A stretch of DNA of 26,135 nt from Hydnum rufescens UP504. Lineage: Eukaryota; Basidiomycota; Agaricomycetes; Cantharellales; Hydnaceae. The stretch lies in the NCBI GenBank assembly GCA_014904985.1, contig MU129099.1, positions 16,858 through 42,992 on the forward strand, in the 5' to 3' direction. Every line of letters starts with the position of its first letter. Within the stretch, counting starts at the first letter, position 1. The notes under the pieces are model-generated. The model was given only the letters and a program-made list of their open reading frames with translations, had not been told where the DNA came from and searched no databases. Positions 17,466 through 26,135 of the stretch are shown here, one piece after another. Position numbers and translations under genes: made by a program.

Positions 17466-18391
17466 TGAAACACTGAGGCTTCGCTGAAGGAATGATTGAA
17501 AGAGTTGAGTGCTGAGTTGGAGGGTCTAGTTCAGAATCCAGATACCTGGTCTCTACAAGATGAGATAAATGGTTCAATTTTGCAGACCAGGCACAGTCTT
17601 ACACGAGTAGAGGGGGATATCAAGAAAAGACTGAAGACCTCTGACTCACTGACTTTAAGTCATTCAAGGACTTTCAGCAACTTAAAAAGAGTGCATGGCT
17701 CAACAAACAGCTCAATATCTGTGTTGTCCTTGATCAATTACTTGTCAAACTCTGTGCACATAAATTTGAGCTGGCCAATCTAGACTGTGGCCACACAAGC
17801 AGGGAACTTGACAACCAGCATTGGGACCATATAGAGAAGGCCACAAAAGGGCGTGAACATGGGATTCAGGCAACAATCAGGGCTTATGAACATCTTTGGA
17901 GGGATATGATGATGATGAGGGGGAAGGATGGAGTTGCTAAAGATGCATATATCCCACCTGAAATCATGACCTCGGTGTACAAGTTGGATGTGGATGAGGA
18001 CATTTGGCTGGCTCAAAGTATGGAGGGGTTGGCTCAGTTTCCAGGTGGGGTAGTGCCAGCATGGCTCTCAGATGCTTCTGTCAGGGTTGGGATTAGGGCG
18101 GCACAGGAGGTTGTGAATTGCAAGGAAGAATTGAAGTGCTGTGCAGCTGAGCACTCAAATCTTCGCCAATGGCTGGAGACAGAGTACCTTGCCACACAAT
18201 TTGTCTTTAATCATTCCACTAATGTGTGTGTCCAACATTTTGCACTCCAGAGACTTCACCAGTTCTTTGACCTTGTCTCTATCTGGCAGAAGGATCTAGA
18301 TGGTGTCCCATATAATGCTAGCAGTGGTGGCATTTCCACATTTCTTCCTGAGATACCTCCCCCAATTCCTGGTATGGATGCTTGGGATCAT

Positions 18392-18399
18392 GAAGTACC
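18392..18399 (+). repeat. Putative target duplication GAAGTACC, first copy
   Basis: Last bases of the KDZ coding sequence before an element end. The same 8 bases occur, reverse complemented, at 18845-18852 next to the other element end. Confidence 0.6.
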
Positions 18400-18680
18400 C
18401 AGGCTGGTCAGTTATATACCCTACCTAAGTTAGGTACCACTTTTGGGGCATGAAATGGTACCTAATAGGTGGCCTATGGCTTTCAGCCATTGTATGGCCA
18501 GAAAGTGTGTTTTGAATAGAGGGTGCCCACATATTTTGGGCAATTTCAGGCAATTTCGGGCAACTTCTGGTCATTTTTCAGGCAACAGCTGGTCATTTTT
18601 GGCCAATTTGGGTTACTTAAGAGGGGCACCTACTACTGTATTGCTGGTGTACTGTTGCCCAAAACTTGCCCATAACATAA
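18400..18680 (+). mobile_element. Separated terminal segment of a hairpin-array-like element
   Basis: This starts CAGGCTGGTCAGT like the right end of copy 2 (inverted at 15337) and contains TAGGTACCACTTTTGGGGCA and ATGGTACCTAATAGGT. It then has subterminal words GGCAATTTCAGG, GGCAATTTCGGG and GGCCAATTTGG. No array follows. It directly interrupts the KDZ coding sequence. I interpret it as the other end of copy 3, separated by inversion; its subterminal part is only loosely similar to copy 2, so a different family member is possible. Confidence 0.6.
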
Positions 18681-18699
18681 CTTAGAGGATTTCAGAATT

Positions 18700-18852
18700 T
18701 CATGACTTAGACATTATATCTACATCAAAACTAAAGTCTAGTTGTTCTTCATCTGACAATGAACTTCCCCCAGCATCACTCTTGATATCACACTCACTGG
18801 CATCACTTCTACTGTACCCTTCTTCATCCAGGCCCATAAGGTGTGGTACTTC
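18700..18852 (-). pseudogene. C-terminal tail of the KDZ transposase, inverted
   Basis: On the minus strand 50 codons run from GAA at 18852 to TGA at 18702-18700. They begin EVPHLMGLDEEGYS and contain acidic/serine blocks SRSDASECDIKSDAGG and SLSDEEQLDFSF, like the acidic tail of the relic at 5450-5599. Its first codons EVP overlap the EVP where the upstream gene is cut, in the same reading phase. It therefore reads as the displaced end of the gene at 15372-18399. Confidence 0.7.
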
Positions 18853-18927
18853 ACCTTGGTCAGTCATCTAAGCCTACCTAGTTAGGTACCACTTTTGGGG
18901 CAGATAATGGTACCTAAGTAGGTCCCA
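18853..18927 (+). repeat. Terminal repeat, left end of copy 3
   Basis: ACCTTGGTCAGTCATCTAAG through GGTACCTAAGTAGGTCCC, differing from copy 2 at only a few bases. Directly preceded by GGTACTTC, the reverse complement of GAAGTACC. Confidence 0.8.
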
Positions 18928-21615
18928 TCACTATTCTGGCCGAAATGGCCATTTTATGGTCTGCACCTTCTGGCTCAGAATTGGCCAAAATGGCCGAAAA
19001 TTGGCCAAAACTTGGCCAAAACTGGGACTTAGAGAGCATCTCAGACTTGCAGGACAGTGGGCCATGTGGGCCTATCGGGGATAATCACCAGTATTTATTA
19101 TTATATTCCCCCTCTGGTGTTTCATTTATAGTTATTTATTTATTATCATTATCACTCACCCCAGGTGGGGGCTGTTTTCATTTGGCAGTCTCATGTTTTT
19201 TTATCAACTTATGTATTTATTTATTTAAAAATTCAATTAAAAAAACATACCACACCCGCTAGGGCAGGTGTGGTACCATCCATTGCTTCCTTGAGACTTT
19301 GGACGGGGGGTCATCCGGTGTTCAGATGCAGGTTCAGGGGGCATGTTGCTGGGGTGTCGGGCAGCAAAATATTAAGTTAAAAAATTCAATGCAGCACAAA
19401 AAGAGCAGCTATTGCTGCTCTTTTTGCGCCACTTGCAAATCAAAATCAAAATCAAAAAACAGACCTTTTGTACCACACCCCCGCTGAGGGGGGCATGTGG
19501 TACTGGGCATTGCTGCCTTGGGGCTTGGATGGGGGCTCGCCCAGCTCGTTGGTGGCCATTTGGGCGGGCTTGGCTTGGCGGTTCACCATTGTGCGGGTCA
19601 TTTGGGGGTCGCGGCTGTCTGTTGTCTTCGTTTTGGGAGCTTCAAATTCAATCCTAGAATTGAATGATAACAAATGTTAGTAAAAAAAATTCAAAGTGAT
19701 GCCGAAGGGGCAGCTTGCACTGCTCCTTTGGCATCACTGTAGATGTAGAAAGTTTTAAAAAAAATACCTTGTAGTACCACACACCCGCATTGGTGGGGGT
19801 GTGGTACTCATTGTTGTCCGGGGTCACGTACCTTCGACTGCCAGTTTTCTGTACAGTTCTCTGGTGGGTTGGGGGGGTTTCAGGCACATACTTGTTTGGG
19901 GGGAAGGAAGATCTAGAATACAAAAATTTAGATCAGTACAAGTTAACACGACACAAAAAGAGCTGCCTTTGCAGCTCTTTTTGCACCATTGGGGGTGCAT
20001 TACATTACATACCTTGTATAGAACCACACACCCGCTACTGCAGGTGTGTGGTTCATCTCTGTGTTTGGCATGTCATTGTTCATGGGGATGTTGTCATTCT
20101 GGTGGGGCTTCACGGGTCTTCATTTGTGGCGATACCTAGAATGAAAAATTATTAGTTAAAAAATTAAAAGTGACGCATAAAGAGCAGCTTTCACTGCTCT
20201 TTTTGCACCGTTGGATACAGGAAAATTGCCTCCCTTAAATAGTACCAGATGCCCGCCATGGCAGGTGTCTGGTTTGCATTGGTTTTTCATTCGGTGGGGT
20301 TTGGTGGTGCGTTCGTTGGGTTTTCTTTTGGTGTGGCTTCAGTTGGACTCTTGATTAGTAAAAAAATTCAAAGTGATGCAAAGGGAGCAGCTTGCGCTGC
20401 TCCTTTTGCATCGTTGTACATATAGAAATCAAATAAAAAAATAAAAACCTTGTAGGACCACAGCCACCGAAGTGGGTATGGTCCTTGGTTTGTACCGCGG
20501 TTGTGTGGTTCGTACTCAGTATGGAGCTTGGTCGTCATGTTGGGGGTTTGAACTCTCGCGGGTTTCGTTTGGTGGGTCCGTTGCCATTCTCATGTGTTTG
20601 CTTGGTGGGGTTGTGGGTTCAGACAACCTAAAATAACATATAATATGTTAGTAAAAAGGAAAAAAGAAAAGCCACGCAAAAGGAGCAGCGTACACTGCTC
20701 CTTTTGCATGGTTATATGCTCACCTTAAAATTACCCCACACCCGCTTTGGCGGGTGTGTGGTTCTGGCATGTCATCGTTTGGGGGTCCCCTTTGCAGGCA
20801 TGTTATCGTTGTGGGGGGGCTTGCTTCATGGGTCTTCAGTCTTCATTTGTGACAATACTGTACCTAGAATAAAAAATCATTAGTTAAAAAATTAAAAGTG
20901 ACGCAAAAAGAGCAGCTTTCGCCACTCTTTTTGCATCGTTGGGGGAACATTACATACCGGCATAGAACCACACACCCGCTACTGCAGGGGGGTGGTTCTC
21001 TTCATGCTGCATGATCATTTGCAGGGGTGTTTTTGTTCTGTCAAGGGGTTGTTTCGCGGCTCTGCCTTCGTGACGATATCTAGAATAAAAAATCATTAGT
21101 TAAAAATAATTAAAAGTGACGCAAAAAGAGCAGCTTTCGCTGCTCTTTTTGCATCGTCAGGGGTACATATCAAGTATAGAACCACACACCCACTACTGTG
21201 GGTGTGTGGTTCATCTCTTCATGTGGCACATCGTCATTTGCGGATCCTGTTTGCGGGTGTGTTATTGTTCTGGGGGGTTGCTTCATGGGTCTTCATTTGT
21301 GGCAATACCTATAATAAAATTATATTAGTTAAAAAATGTAAAGCAATGCAAAAAGAGCAACTTTCGCTGCTCTTTTTGCACAGCTGCATCTATTGGGGGG
21401 GAGGAGACTCACCTTACAGTACCACACCCACTGCAACGGGTGTGGTTCCTGAGCCCACTCATTGGGCGGCCTGTCGTTTGTTTTGGTTTTGACCTGGAAT
21501 AATAAAGGCTACATTAGTATAAAATTCATAGCAGCGCAAAAAGAGTAGCTTGTGCTACTCTTTTGCACTATTGTATCTACTGAGACAAAACATACCTTAT
21601 GACCACACACCCGCA

Positions 21616-21903
21616 TCAGCGGGTGTGTGGTCGTGTGGTCATGGTCGTGTGGTCATGGTCATGTGGTCGTGGTCGTGCACTGTTGCTGCTGCTGTTGCTG
21701 CTGCTGCTGTTGCTGTTGCTGCTGCTGCTGTTGCTGTTGCTGCTGCTGCTGTTGCTGTTGTTGCTGTTGCTGTTGTGTCGTGGTTGCGCAGTCGCATTTC
21801 TGTTGCTGGGTGTGGCTGCGTTATTCAATGCCAGCAATTGCTGATACTCAAGAAGCACCCAAGCACTGGTGCTGCAAGCACAGCACACAATAGTACCAAA
21901 CAT
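21616..21903 (-). pseudogene. First-exon reading frame of left-arm gene, copy 3
   Basis: ATG 21903 opens MFGTIVCCACSTSAWVLLEY, then QQLLALNNAATPSNRN, an Asn/Ser repeat and RPRPHDHDHTTMTTRPHTR, ending in TGA within hairpin B. The start matches the copy 2 peptides. The frame is open for 95 codons but ends before the donor at 21595. Function unknown. Confidence 0.45.
21681..21776 (-). repeat. CAG/CAA triplet repeat in copy 3
   Basis: About 32 triplets of GCT/GTT on the plus strand, arranged differently from the copy 2 tract at 12891-12983. Confidence 0.85.
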
Positions 21904-22468
21904 GTATATTTAAAATAAATACTATATAATGAATATTTGTCCAGGAAAACCCAAAGAAGGTGATGATAACAAGTCAGAGCCCAATACGGCATGAGACAGT
22001 GAATTGCAGAGTGGATTGGGCCACTTCTATGCATCCGAATTGGCCCAAATTTAAATATAGTAGTGTTATATATACACTCTACATGGGTGATTGATTATCT
22101 TGGACGATCCTCACATTTTTCAATTTTTCATGCCTTCAATTCCCTAAATAGGGAATTGAAGGCGTGAAAAATTGAAAAATGCGAAAATTGTCTGATATAA
22201 TTAATCGCCCATGTAGAGTGTATATATAACACTACTATACTCAAATTTGGGCCAATTCTGATGTGTAGAAGTGGCCCAATCCACTCTGTAATTACCCATC
22301 TCATGTCTTATTGAGCTCTGACTCATTACCATCCTCTTCTTCAGGTTTTCCTGGACAAAATTTTATTATATAGTATTTATCTATAATATACATGCTTGGT
22401 ACTATTGTGTACTGTGCTTGCAGCACCAGCACTTGGGCACTTCTTGAGTATCGGCAATTGCCAGCATT
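21827..22468. repeat. Central palindrome of copy 3
   Basis: About 640 bp, symmetrical around the loop AAAT at 22146-22149. The arms carry more mismatches than in copy 2 (for example the GATCCTCACA/TGCGAAAATTGT pair), many of them C-T or G-A changes in only one arm. Outward TATA-like motifs are conserved. Confidence 0.85.
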
Positions 22469-22535
22469 GAATCTGCATCTTGCTTCCTATCTCCGCAACC
22501 ACAACAAGCAACCGCCCGAAAAGGCAACTGCATGA
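22392..22535 (+). CDS. Conserved 47-residue peptide, copy 3
   Basis: ATG 22392 to TGA 22533, same length as 13600-13743. It begins MLGTIVYCACSTSTWALLEY and ends NHNKQPPEKATA. Open despite CpG decay around it. See the copy 2 entry for properties. Confidence 0.4.
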   Translation: MLGTIVYCACSTSTWALLEYRQLPALNLHLASYLRNHNKQPPEKATA

Positions 22536-22570
22536 CCATGCACCCGCCACTGCGGGTGTGTGGTCACAAG

Positions 22571-22675
22571 GTGAGTATTTTTTCTAGTAGATACAATGGC
22601 ATAAAAAGAGCAGCAAAAGCTGCTCTTTTTGTGCTGCTTTGGAACATCTTACTAACATCTCTTTATTTATTTTAG
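22571..22675 (+). other. Hybrid intron: R1 donor half joined to R2 acceptor half
   Basis: From GTGAGTATTTTTTCTAGTAG up to the hairpin it matches intron R1 of copy 2. From the hairpin to CTCTTTATTTATTTTAG, and into the following exon (ATTGAGGCCTCGTCC), it matches intron R2 and exon R3. Exon R2 is missing. Recombination between the two nearly identical hairpins explains this. Donor, TTACTAAC branch point and acceptor all remain usable. Confidence 0.75.
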
Positions 22676-22805
22676 ATTGAGGCCTCGTCCAATGCACGAT
22701 GAGAGCCCAAACAGCCACGCGACATACAGAAATGTGATGCAGCAACGCAACATCCGGCAATGCGACACAGAAACATGATGCACAACGGCACGACACAGCA
22801 ATGTG
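22676..22805 (+). pseudogene. Truncated exon R3 homologue, copy 3
   Basis: Starts ATTGAGGCCTCGTCCAA as exon R3 (14227) and keeps the AACGCGAC-type repeats in decayed form, then loses similarity near 22805 without hairpin B or donor. Confidence 0.55.
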
Positions 22806-23006
22806 CTATAGAAGAAGGGTTGGGAGCTCCGATGACTGTCAAATCAAAATCTGGTTCAGCCAGTGTGTAGATGGGAGACTGTATTTCTGTTGTTATTCAT
22901 TGGGCTGGTTCGCTTCAATGGTTGATCACACTCTGCCAGATGTGTATGGTGTTCAGTGGAGAATAGGAAGGGATATGGACTAGCTGTAGTCAATGATATA
23001 TCATTT
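22806..23006. other. Unassigned sequence after copy 3 breakpoint
   Basis: No recognised gene or repeat. If the inversion proposed for copy 3 is right, this is the original downstream flank of the KDZ gene. Confidence 0.35.
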
Positions 23007-23190
23007 GGGATGCTTGTAGGAAGGCTTATATGTCGTGTGGGATGCTTATGGAAAGGCTTATACATCTGGAATGCTTATGGAAAGGCTTATATGTCTGGGA
23101 TGCTTGTGGAAAGGTTTATACATCGTTTGGGATGCTTATGGAAAGGCTTATATGTCTGGGATGCTTGTGGAAAGGCTTACATGTCGTTCG
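23007..23190. repeat. Tandem repeat, six units alternating 32 and 29 bp
   Basis: Units GGGATGCTTATGGAAAGGCT plus TATATGTC-type ends start at 23007, 23039, 23068, 23097, 23129 and 23158. The 3-bp difference (CGTTT/CT before GGGATG) alternates, which suggests duplication of larger blocks. Open frames across it are by-products of the repeat. Confidence 0.85.
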
Positions 23191-23430
23191 TGTTGTGTTG
23201 GTCTGTTTACTGATATTTGTGTATACTTGTTTACATTCTCCTGGTCAAAATGCAGATATCTGTGGGTTATAGACTGGTCAGTGCTTGGTTAGTCTTGTTA
23301 GTATGTTTCTTTCTTCTTTCTTCAAAACCTGATATGTGTTTCATTATGCTTACTTTTCCTTGGATGTCCAGCAACTCTAACCTTAGGTCCTGCAACTATC
23401 CTTGGCTTTAGTTTTGAGTGGACCTTCATG
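23191..23430. other. AT-rich stretch, nothing recognised
   Basis: No gene found. It ends in a C-run at 23433-23440 just before the Ty3 gag relic, perhaps part of its leader. Confidence 0.35.
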
Positions 23431-23447
23431 ACGCCCCCCCATGACTC

Positions 23448-24480
23448 ATGGATTTAGGTCTAACTGGGTGGAGCGCCACAACCACCCGGACTAGAGAGGG
23501 AACCACTGCCTCACCTTCACCCTCCTCAGCGGCCCCGACCCCTAACAGCTCCAGCACGCCAGCCATGGGAGGGCCACAGGGTCACATCACATCCAGGTCC
23601 TTGCCTGCCTCACTGTTCAAGATCAAGTATGACATCAAGCCAGCAGACTTGCCCACATGGGATGGCCAGGATGACACATTTCTGCAGTGGGCCGAAGACC
23701 TCAATGTTCTAGCGGCGACAGGCCTGAGATAGCCAAGCAGCTAGGAGAAGTAATGCCCACCGCTTTGCTGACCAGGCTCAGCATTGGGTGGCATACGCTT
23801 CCACTGCATGAATGTGCTAAAAGCTATGCAGAGCTGGCTATCACTCCGATCATACATTATGCAGAACATGCTGGCTACTCAATGGATGGAGCTACAATGG
23901 CTGGAGTTTCAAAAGATTGGATATCGACAGGCCGGTTCCCAGATGAAACCCCCACTAGCTTCCTATGCGTAAAGTTCAAGCAAGACGAGTTCTTGTGCCT
24001 GCCCGCTCAAATGATCCCAACTATGACCCCAGGAGGTCATGGCGATCATGGATAAGACTCCACACATATGGTCATCCTTACTCCAACTGGAAAATGCTCC
24101 GAATGTGGGGGTAGTGTCGCAGCAAATGCAGGATCTTGAGGATCAGCTCATAGCCCACATGATATGGATCAGCTCAACCCTGAATGATAGTACAATGAGT
24201 GCTCCAACAGATCAAACTAGCTCAAAATAAGAAAAATGCAAGCACGGTCTCGACATCAGCCCTACTCGCAGCCACTGCCCCCAGCATGTCGGCAACATTT
24301 GCATACGGGCATAGTGACTTCCAATCCAAGAGGAAACCCCCTTGTCCTTGTTGCCACTGTGGGAACCCCATGCACTGGGACAATGACTGCACCTCATATC
24401 GAAAGGACCTGTCCAGGGCTCGCCCATACGAGAAGATGGTGGCCGCAGTCACCTACCTAAAGCCTACACGGCCACGATAG
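23448..24480 (+). pseudogene. Ty3-type gag relic with intact zinc knuckle
   Basis: The frame from 23448 begins with a Ser/Thr/Pro-rich leader, then LFKIKYDIKPADLPTWDGQ and DTFLQWAEDLNVLAA, the capsid start of basidiomycete Ty3 Gag. Frames shift near 23730, 23780 and 23970. The last part (24199-24480) holds CCHCGNPMHWDNDC, a full C-x2-C-x4-H-x4-C knuckle. Stops and shifts make it non-functional. Confidence 0.75.
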
Positions 24481-24721
24481 ACCCCCTCAAGGCCCACTCA
24501 CCATTCGGTATAGAGGAAGATGATGTAGATACAGATAAGACCGAATTTACAGTTCCGAGTTCTCCTATGATCAGGACAATTGAGGTTCTAACAGTGGACT
24601 TAGCCCTGACTCAAGATATGAGTTCGTTCCTGAACCATCAGCTAGAAAGCCTCCAGGTATGCAGCCCTAGGGACCAAAGCCCTGAAAAATCACCTGCTGG
24701 GTCAACTCGCACAAGGAAAAA

Positions 24722-25160
24722 CCATACAAAGCTATAGGTGACTCAGGGAGCAGCTATAATGCTAGTCAGTAGCAATACCTTGAGAGTCTCACTCACAGCA
24801 AACTGCACTGGCAAAAAGGTCTCATTAAATCTCATACATATTACAGGAGAAGCCAGCTGCCTAGGCTACATAAAGTTAGATCTGTACTTCACAAGTCAAT
24901 TAGGGCCTGTTCTACTAGTGGGCATTGAAGCTTATGTCATGGATGGAATGCGATCCGATCTACTCATAGGGGAGGATACTCAGAAGGCATGGCAACTGCA
25001 CACCATGTGCCCCATGACTGGGTCCTACTGGCAGCTGGGCAACTCCCCCCACTGCATCCATGCAATGACAGCCATACTGAACCCAGAGGCATTCATGGTG
25101 AGCCAACAAAGCAGCCAGCACAAGACCCGTGCCAGCACCAGCCCGAGGAAGAGTACATAG
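24722..25160 (+). pseudogene. Ty3-type aspartic protease relic
   Basis: The bases at 24734-24765 encode AIGDSGSSYNAS in one frame, a D-S-G protease active site. The following frame (24738-25160) continues with VSLNLIHITGEASCLGYIKL and GMRSDLLIGEDTQKAW, the C-terminal protease half. A one-base frame change separates them. No reverse transcriptase follows before 25300, so the element is truncated. Confidence 0.65.
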
Positions 25161-25299
25161 TCGATGCATCCCACTCGGCTCATGTGCCGAGACCAACCGG
25201 GATTACCGACAACCATGCTACATCCCACTTGGTGCAACCTGTAGCTAGAATGCTTCCGCCTTGGCAGGGAGGGGGTGATTGGGGATTACTGATACCCTA

Positions 25300-25606
25300 A
25301 TTAGGTTCTGGTTGCGAGTGATGCACTGTTACTGAAAAAATGCATTCAGGCTTGGAGCCTGTAATCTACTGTTTTCAATTGATGGTTGTGGCACAAACTG
25401 CTGATCAAAACCACTGAAAAAGTAATTTCGAGTTTCTCTGCAACCACACTAGATATGAATGAGGGATTTGCTTTTCTGAGCTCGCTTGGAGAATCCCCAC
25501 CACAATGTTTTTGTTTTTTGTCATAGCTTCAAATTTGAGAGTCGAGGTCATTAGGTAGTAATTTATGTTTTCCAGAAGAACGGCTGGACCAAATTATCCG
25601 AAAAGA
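25300..25606. other. Unassigned sequence
   Basis: No ORF or repeat recognised. It may be the outer part of the inverted-repeat element that follows, but the matching arm lies outside the window. Confidence 0.35.
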
Positions 25607-26135
25607 TTATTTGCATGAAAGGAATAAAAACCCACAGGATTTTATTTGTTTGCTAAGCAAAATGGGCAGTTTTTGGTTTCCACCTGTTGAAGGTTTGCGC
25701 GCCTACATCAACATTTCACTGCAGCTCTTACAGAGACCATTACATGGCTTTTTTTTACTTATACCTCCTCTCTACAACCATTTTGACATCCCGGAGTATA
25801 TTCCGTGTGCTTACAGGGTATCATTTGCTGTTCTTTTGGGTACTCTATGAGCTGATCCATACTCACCAGTCCCCTGGGAGCGGATAGACAACTGGCAAGT
25901 GCCCAAAAAAAAGTGCGAATGGTGCTCTGTAAACACATGGAATACACTCCGGGATGTCCAAATAGCTGTAAAAATGGTTATAAAGTGGAAAAATGGTGTG
26001 TAGCAGTCTCTGTAGGAGCTGGGTGAAATGTTCATATAGGTGCGCAAACCTTCAACAGGTGGAAACCAAGAACTGCCCATTTTGTTTAGGGAACCCGGAT
26101 GTTCTGCGTATTTTCACTCTCTTCATGCAAATAAA
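25607..26135. repeat. Large inverted repeat, arms about 240 bp, cut by window end
   Basis: The arms (about 25607-25846 and 25898-26135) are reverse complements at roughly 75-80% by eye. Shared words include TTTATTTGCATGAA, AAATGGGCAGTT, TTGGTTTCCACCTGTTGAAG and CATCCCGGAGT. The central spacer is about 50 bp. Open frames on both strands are mirror images of each other, so they are not independent genes. Probably a palindromic non-autonomous element; its ends and target duplication are not visible. Confidence 0.75.

Larger units (their letters stand above)
15372..18399 (+). pseudogene. KDZ-family DDE transposase gene, decayed and interrupted
   Basis: One frame runs from 15372 to about 17640 with in-frame TGA codons at 15748, 16023, 17466 and 17493. 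The frame then shifts near 17650 and continues to 18399. In order: an N-terminal region, then the cysteine cluster CRCGKQ ... CSCPSWTAARQLV ... LFPCAPLHPSLAV typical of KDZ proteins. The core follows (16041-17468) with CCPLCFGG, CIDANFQLKW, YFDDTGVMACLCHHDIPL, LLYDIACQIHH and GLSDGEGCERFWSQL. The conserved acids of these motifs are presumably catalytic. The C-terminal YKLDVDEDIW and PAWLSDASVRVGI blocks match the relic at 4862. A GTCTTT...CTCCAG segment near 18205-18252 could be an intron. The frame is broken at HEVP (18399) by another element; the missing tail is at 18852-18700 reversed. Confidence 0.9.
19250..21903 (-). other. Left-arm array of copy 3: about ten exon-intron modules
   Basis: Clear minus-strand introns (donor to acceptor) are 21595-21494, 21412-21309, 20957-20864, 20723-20628, 20012-19913 and 19767-19654. 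Further positions have hairpin A but damaged sites: donor ATATGT at 21170, GGGAGG near 20234, lost acceptor near 20350, donor GTCTGT at 19464. There is one more module than in copy 2, because two modules (20958-21079 and 21171-21308) occupy the place of a single one. Hairpins A and B remain recognisable throughout. Stops and unequal exon lengths argue against a present protein. Confidence 0.65.
18853..22805. mobile_element. Hairpin-array element copy 3, CpG-decayed, right end missing
   Basis: It begins with the left terminal repeat (18853-18927, nearly identical to 10165-10238). It continues with subterminal GGCC repeats, the left-arm array, the palindrome and a shortened right arm, then breaks off inside an exon near 22805 with no terminal repeat. 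Compared with copy 2, many CG dinucleotides are TG or CA. Orientation is the same as copy 2 and opposite to copy 1. Confidence 0.75.

Noticed and set aside
15264..18471. A single KDZ transposon bounded by the inverted ends at 15264 and 18471
   Set aside because: These two ends form an inverted pair around the gene, but their outer and inner sides are reversed relative to copy 2 and copy 3, and the right one cuts the coding sequence with an apparent target duplication. I cannot fully exclude it, as the end is itself partly palindromic.
1..26135. tRNA or rRNA genes
   Set aside because: No cloverleaf-forming A and B boxes or conserved rRNA segments were recognised by eye on either strand.

Overview
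The window looks like repeat-rich nuclear DNA of a filamentous basidiomycete, probably an Agaricomycete. I infer this from KDZ-type transposase genes with their N-terminal cysteine cluster, decayed Ty3 and Copia retroelements, and short introns (about 90-115 bp) with GTRNGT donors, CTAAY branch points and TAG/CAG acceptors. No intact host housekeeping gene, rRNA or tRNA was found. The species cannot be named from this sequence. LAYOUT: 1-866 is a truncated, inverted copy (copy 1) of an unusual hairpin-array element. 1020-4861 is a minus-strand Ty3 element broken by a solo LTR (2691-3538, 5-bp target duplication). 4862-5600 is a KDZ relic into which that Ty3 element appears to have inserted. 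5640-9640 holds Copia LTRs, a Copia gag pseudogene and featureless AT-rich DNA. 10165-15337 is the best-preserved hairpin-array element (copy 2). 15372-18399 is a large decayed KDZ transposase gene. 18400-18852 holds a separated element end and the KDZ C-terminal tail in reverse orientation. 18853-22805 is a third, CpG-decayed and rearranged hairpin-array element (copy 3). 23007-23190 is a 29/32-bp tandem repeat. 23430-25160 is a plus-strand Ty3 gag-protease relic. 25607-26135 is an inverted repeat cut by the window end. MAIN OBSERVATION: copies 1-3 share a plan that I do not recognise. At the centre is a near-perfect palindrome of about 650 bp (13031-13680 in copy 2) carrying a TATA-like motif facing outward on each side. 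Each side is followed by a train of exon-intron modules transcribed away from the centre. In nearly every module the exon ends in a GC-rich hairpin (hairpin B, core ACCACACACCCGC/GCGGGTGTGTGGT, often a UUCG loop in the transcript) a few bases before the donor. The following intron carries a second hairpin (hairpin A, core GCGCAAAAAGAGCAGC/GCTGCTCTTTTTGCGC, usually a GAAA or other GNRA loop). Stem sequences differ between modules with compensating changes. In copy 2 the right arm reads as a five-exon gene broken by one stop and one frameshift; its first exon encodes a 47-residue peptide conserved in copy 3. Copy 2 has 70-bp-class terminal inverted repeats and subterminal GGCCGAAA repeats. The copy 3 end and a related end flank an apparent 8-bp duplication (GAAGTACC) inside the KDZ gene. 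The simplest reading is a TIR element carrying spliced, hairpin-studded divergent genes, moved by a KDZ-like transposase, followed by inversion and CpG decay. The element's function is unknown.
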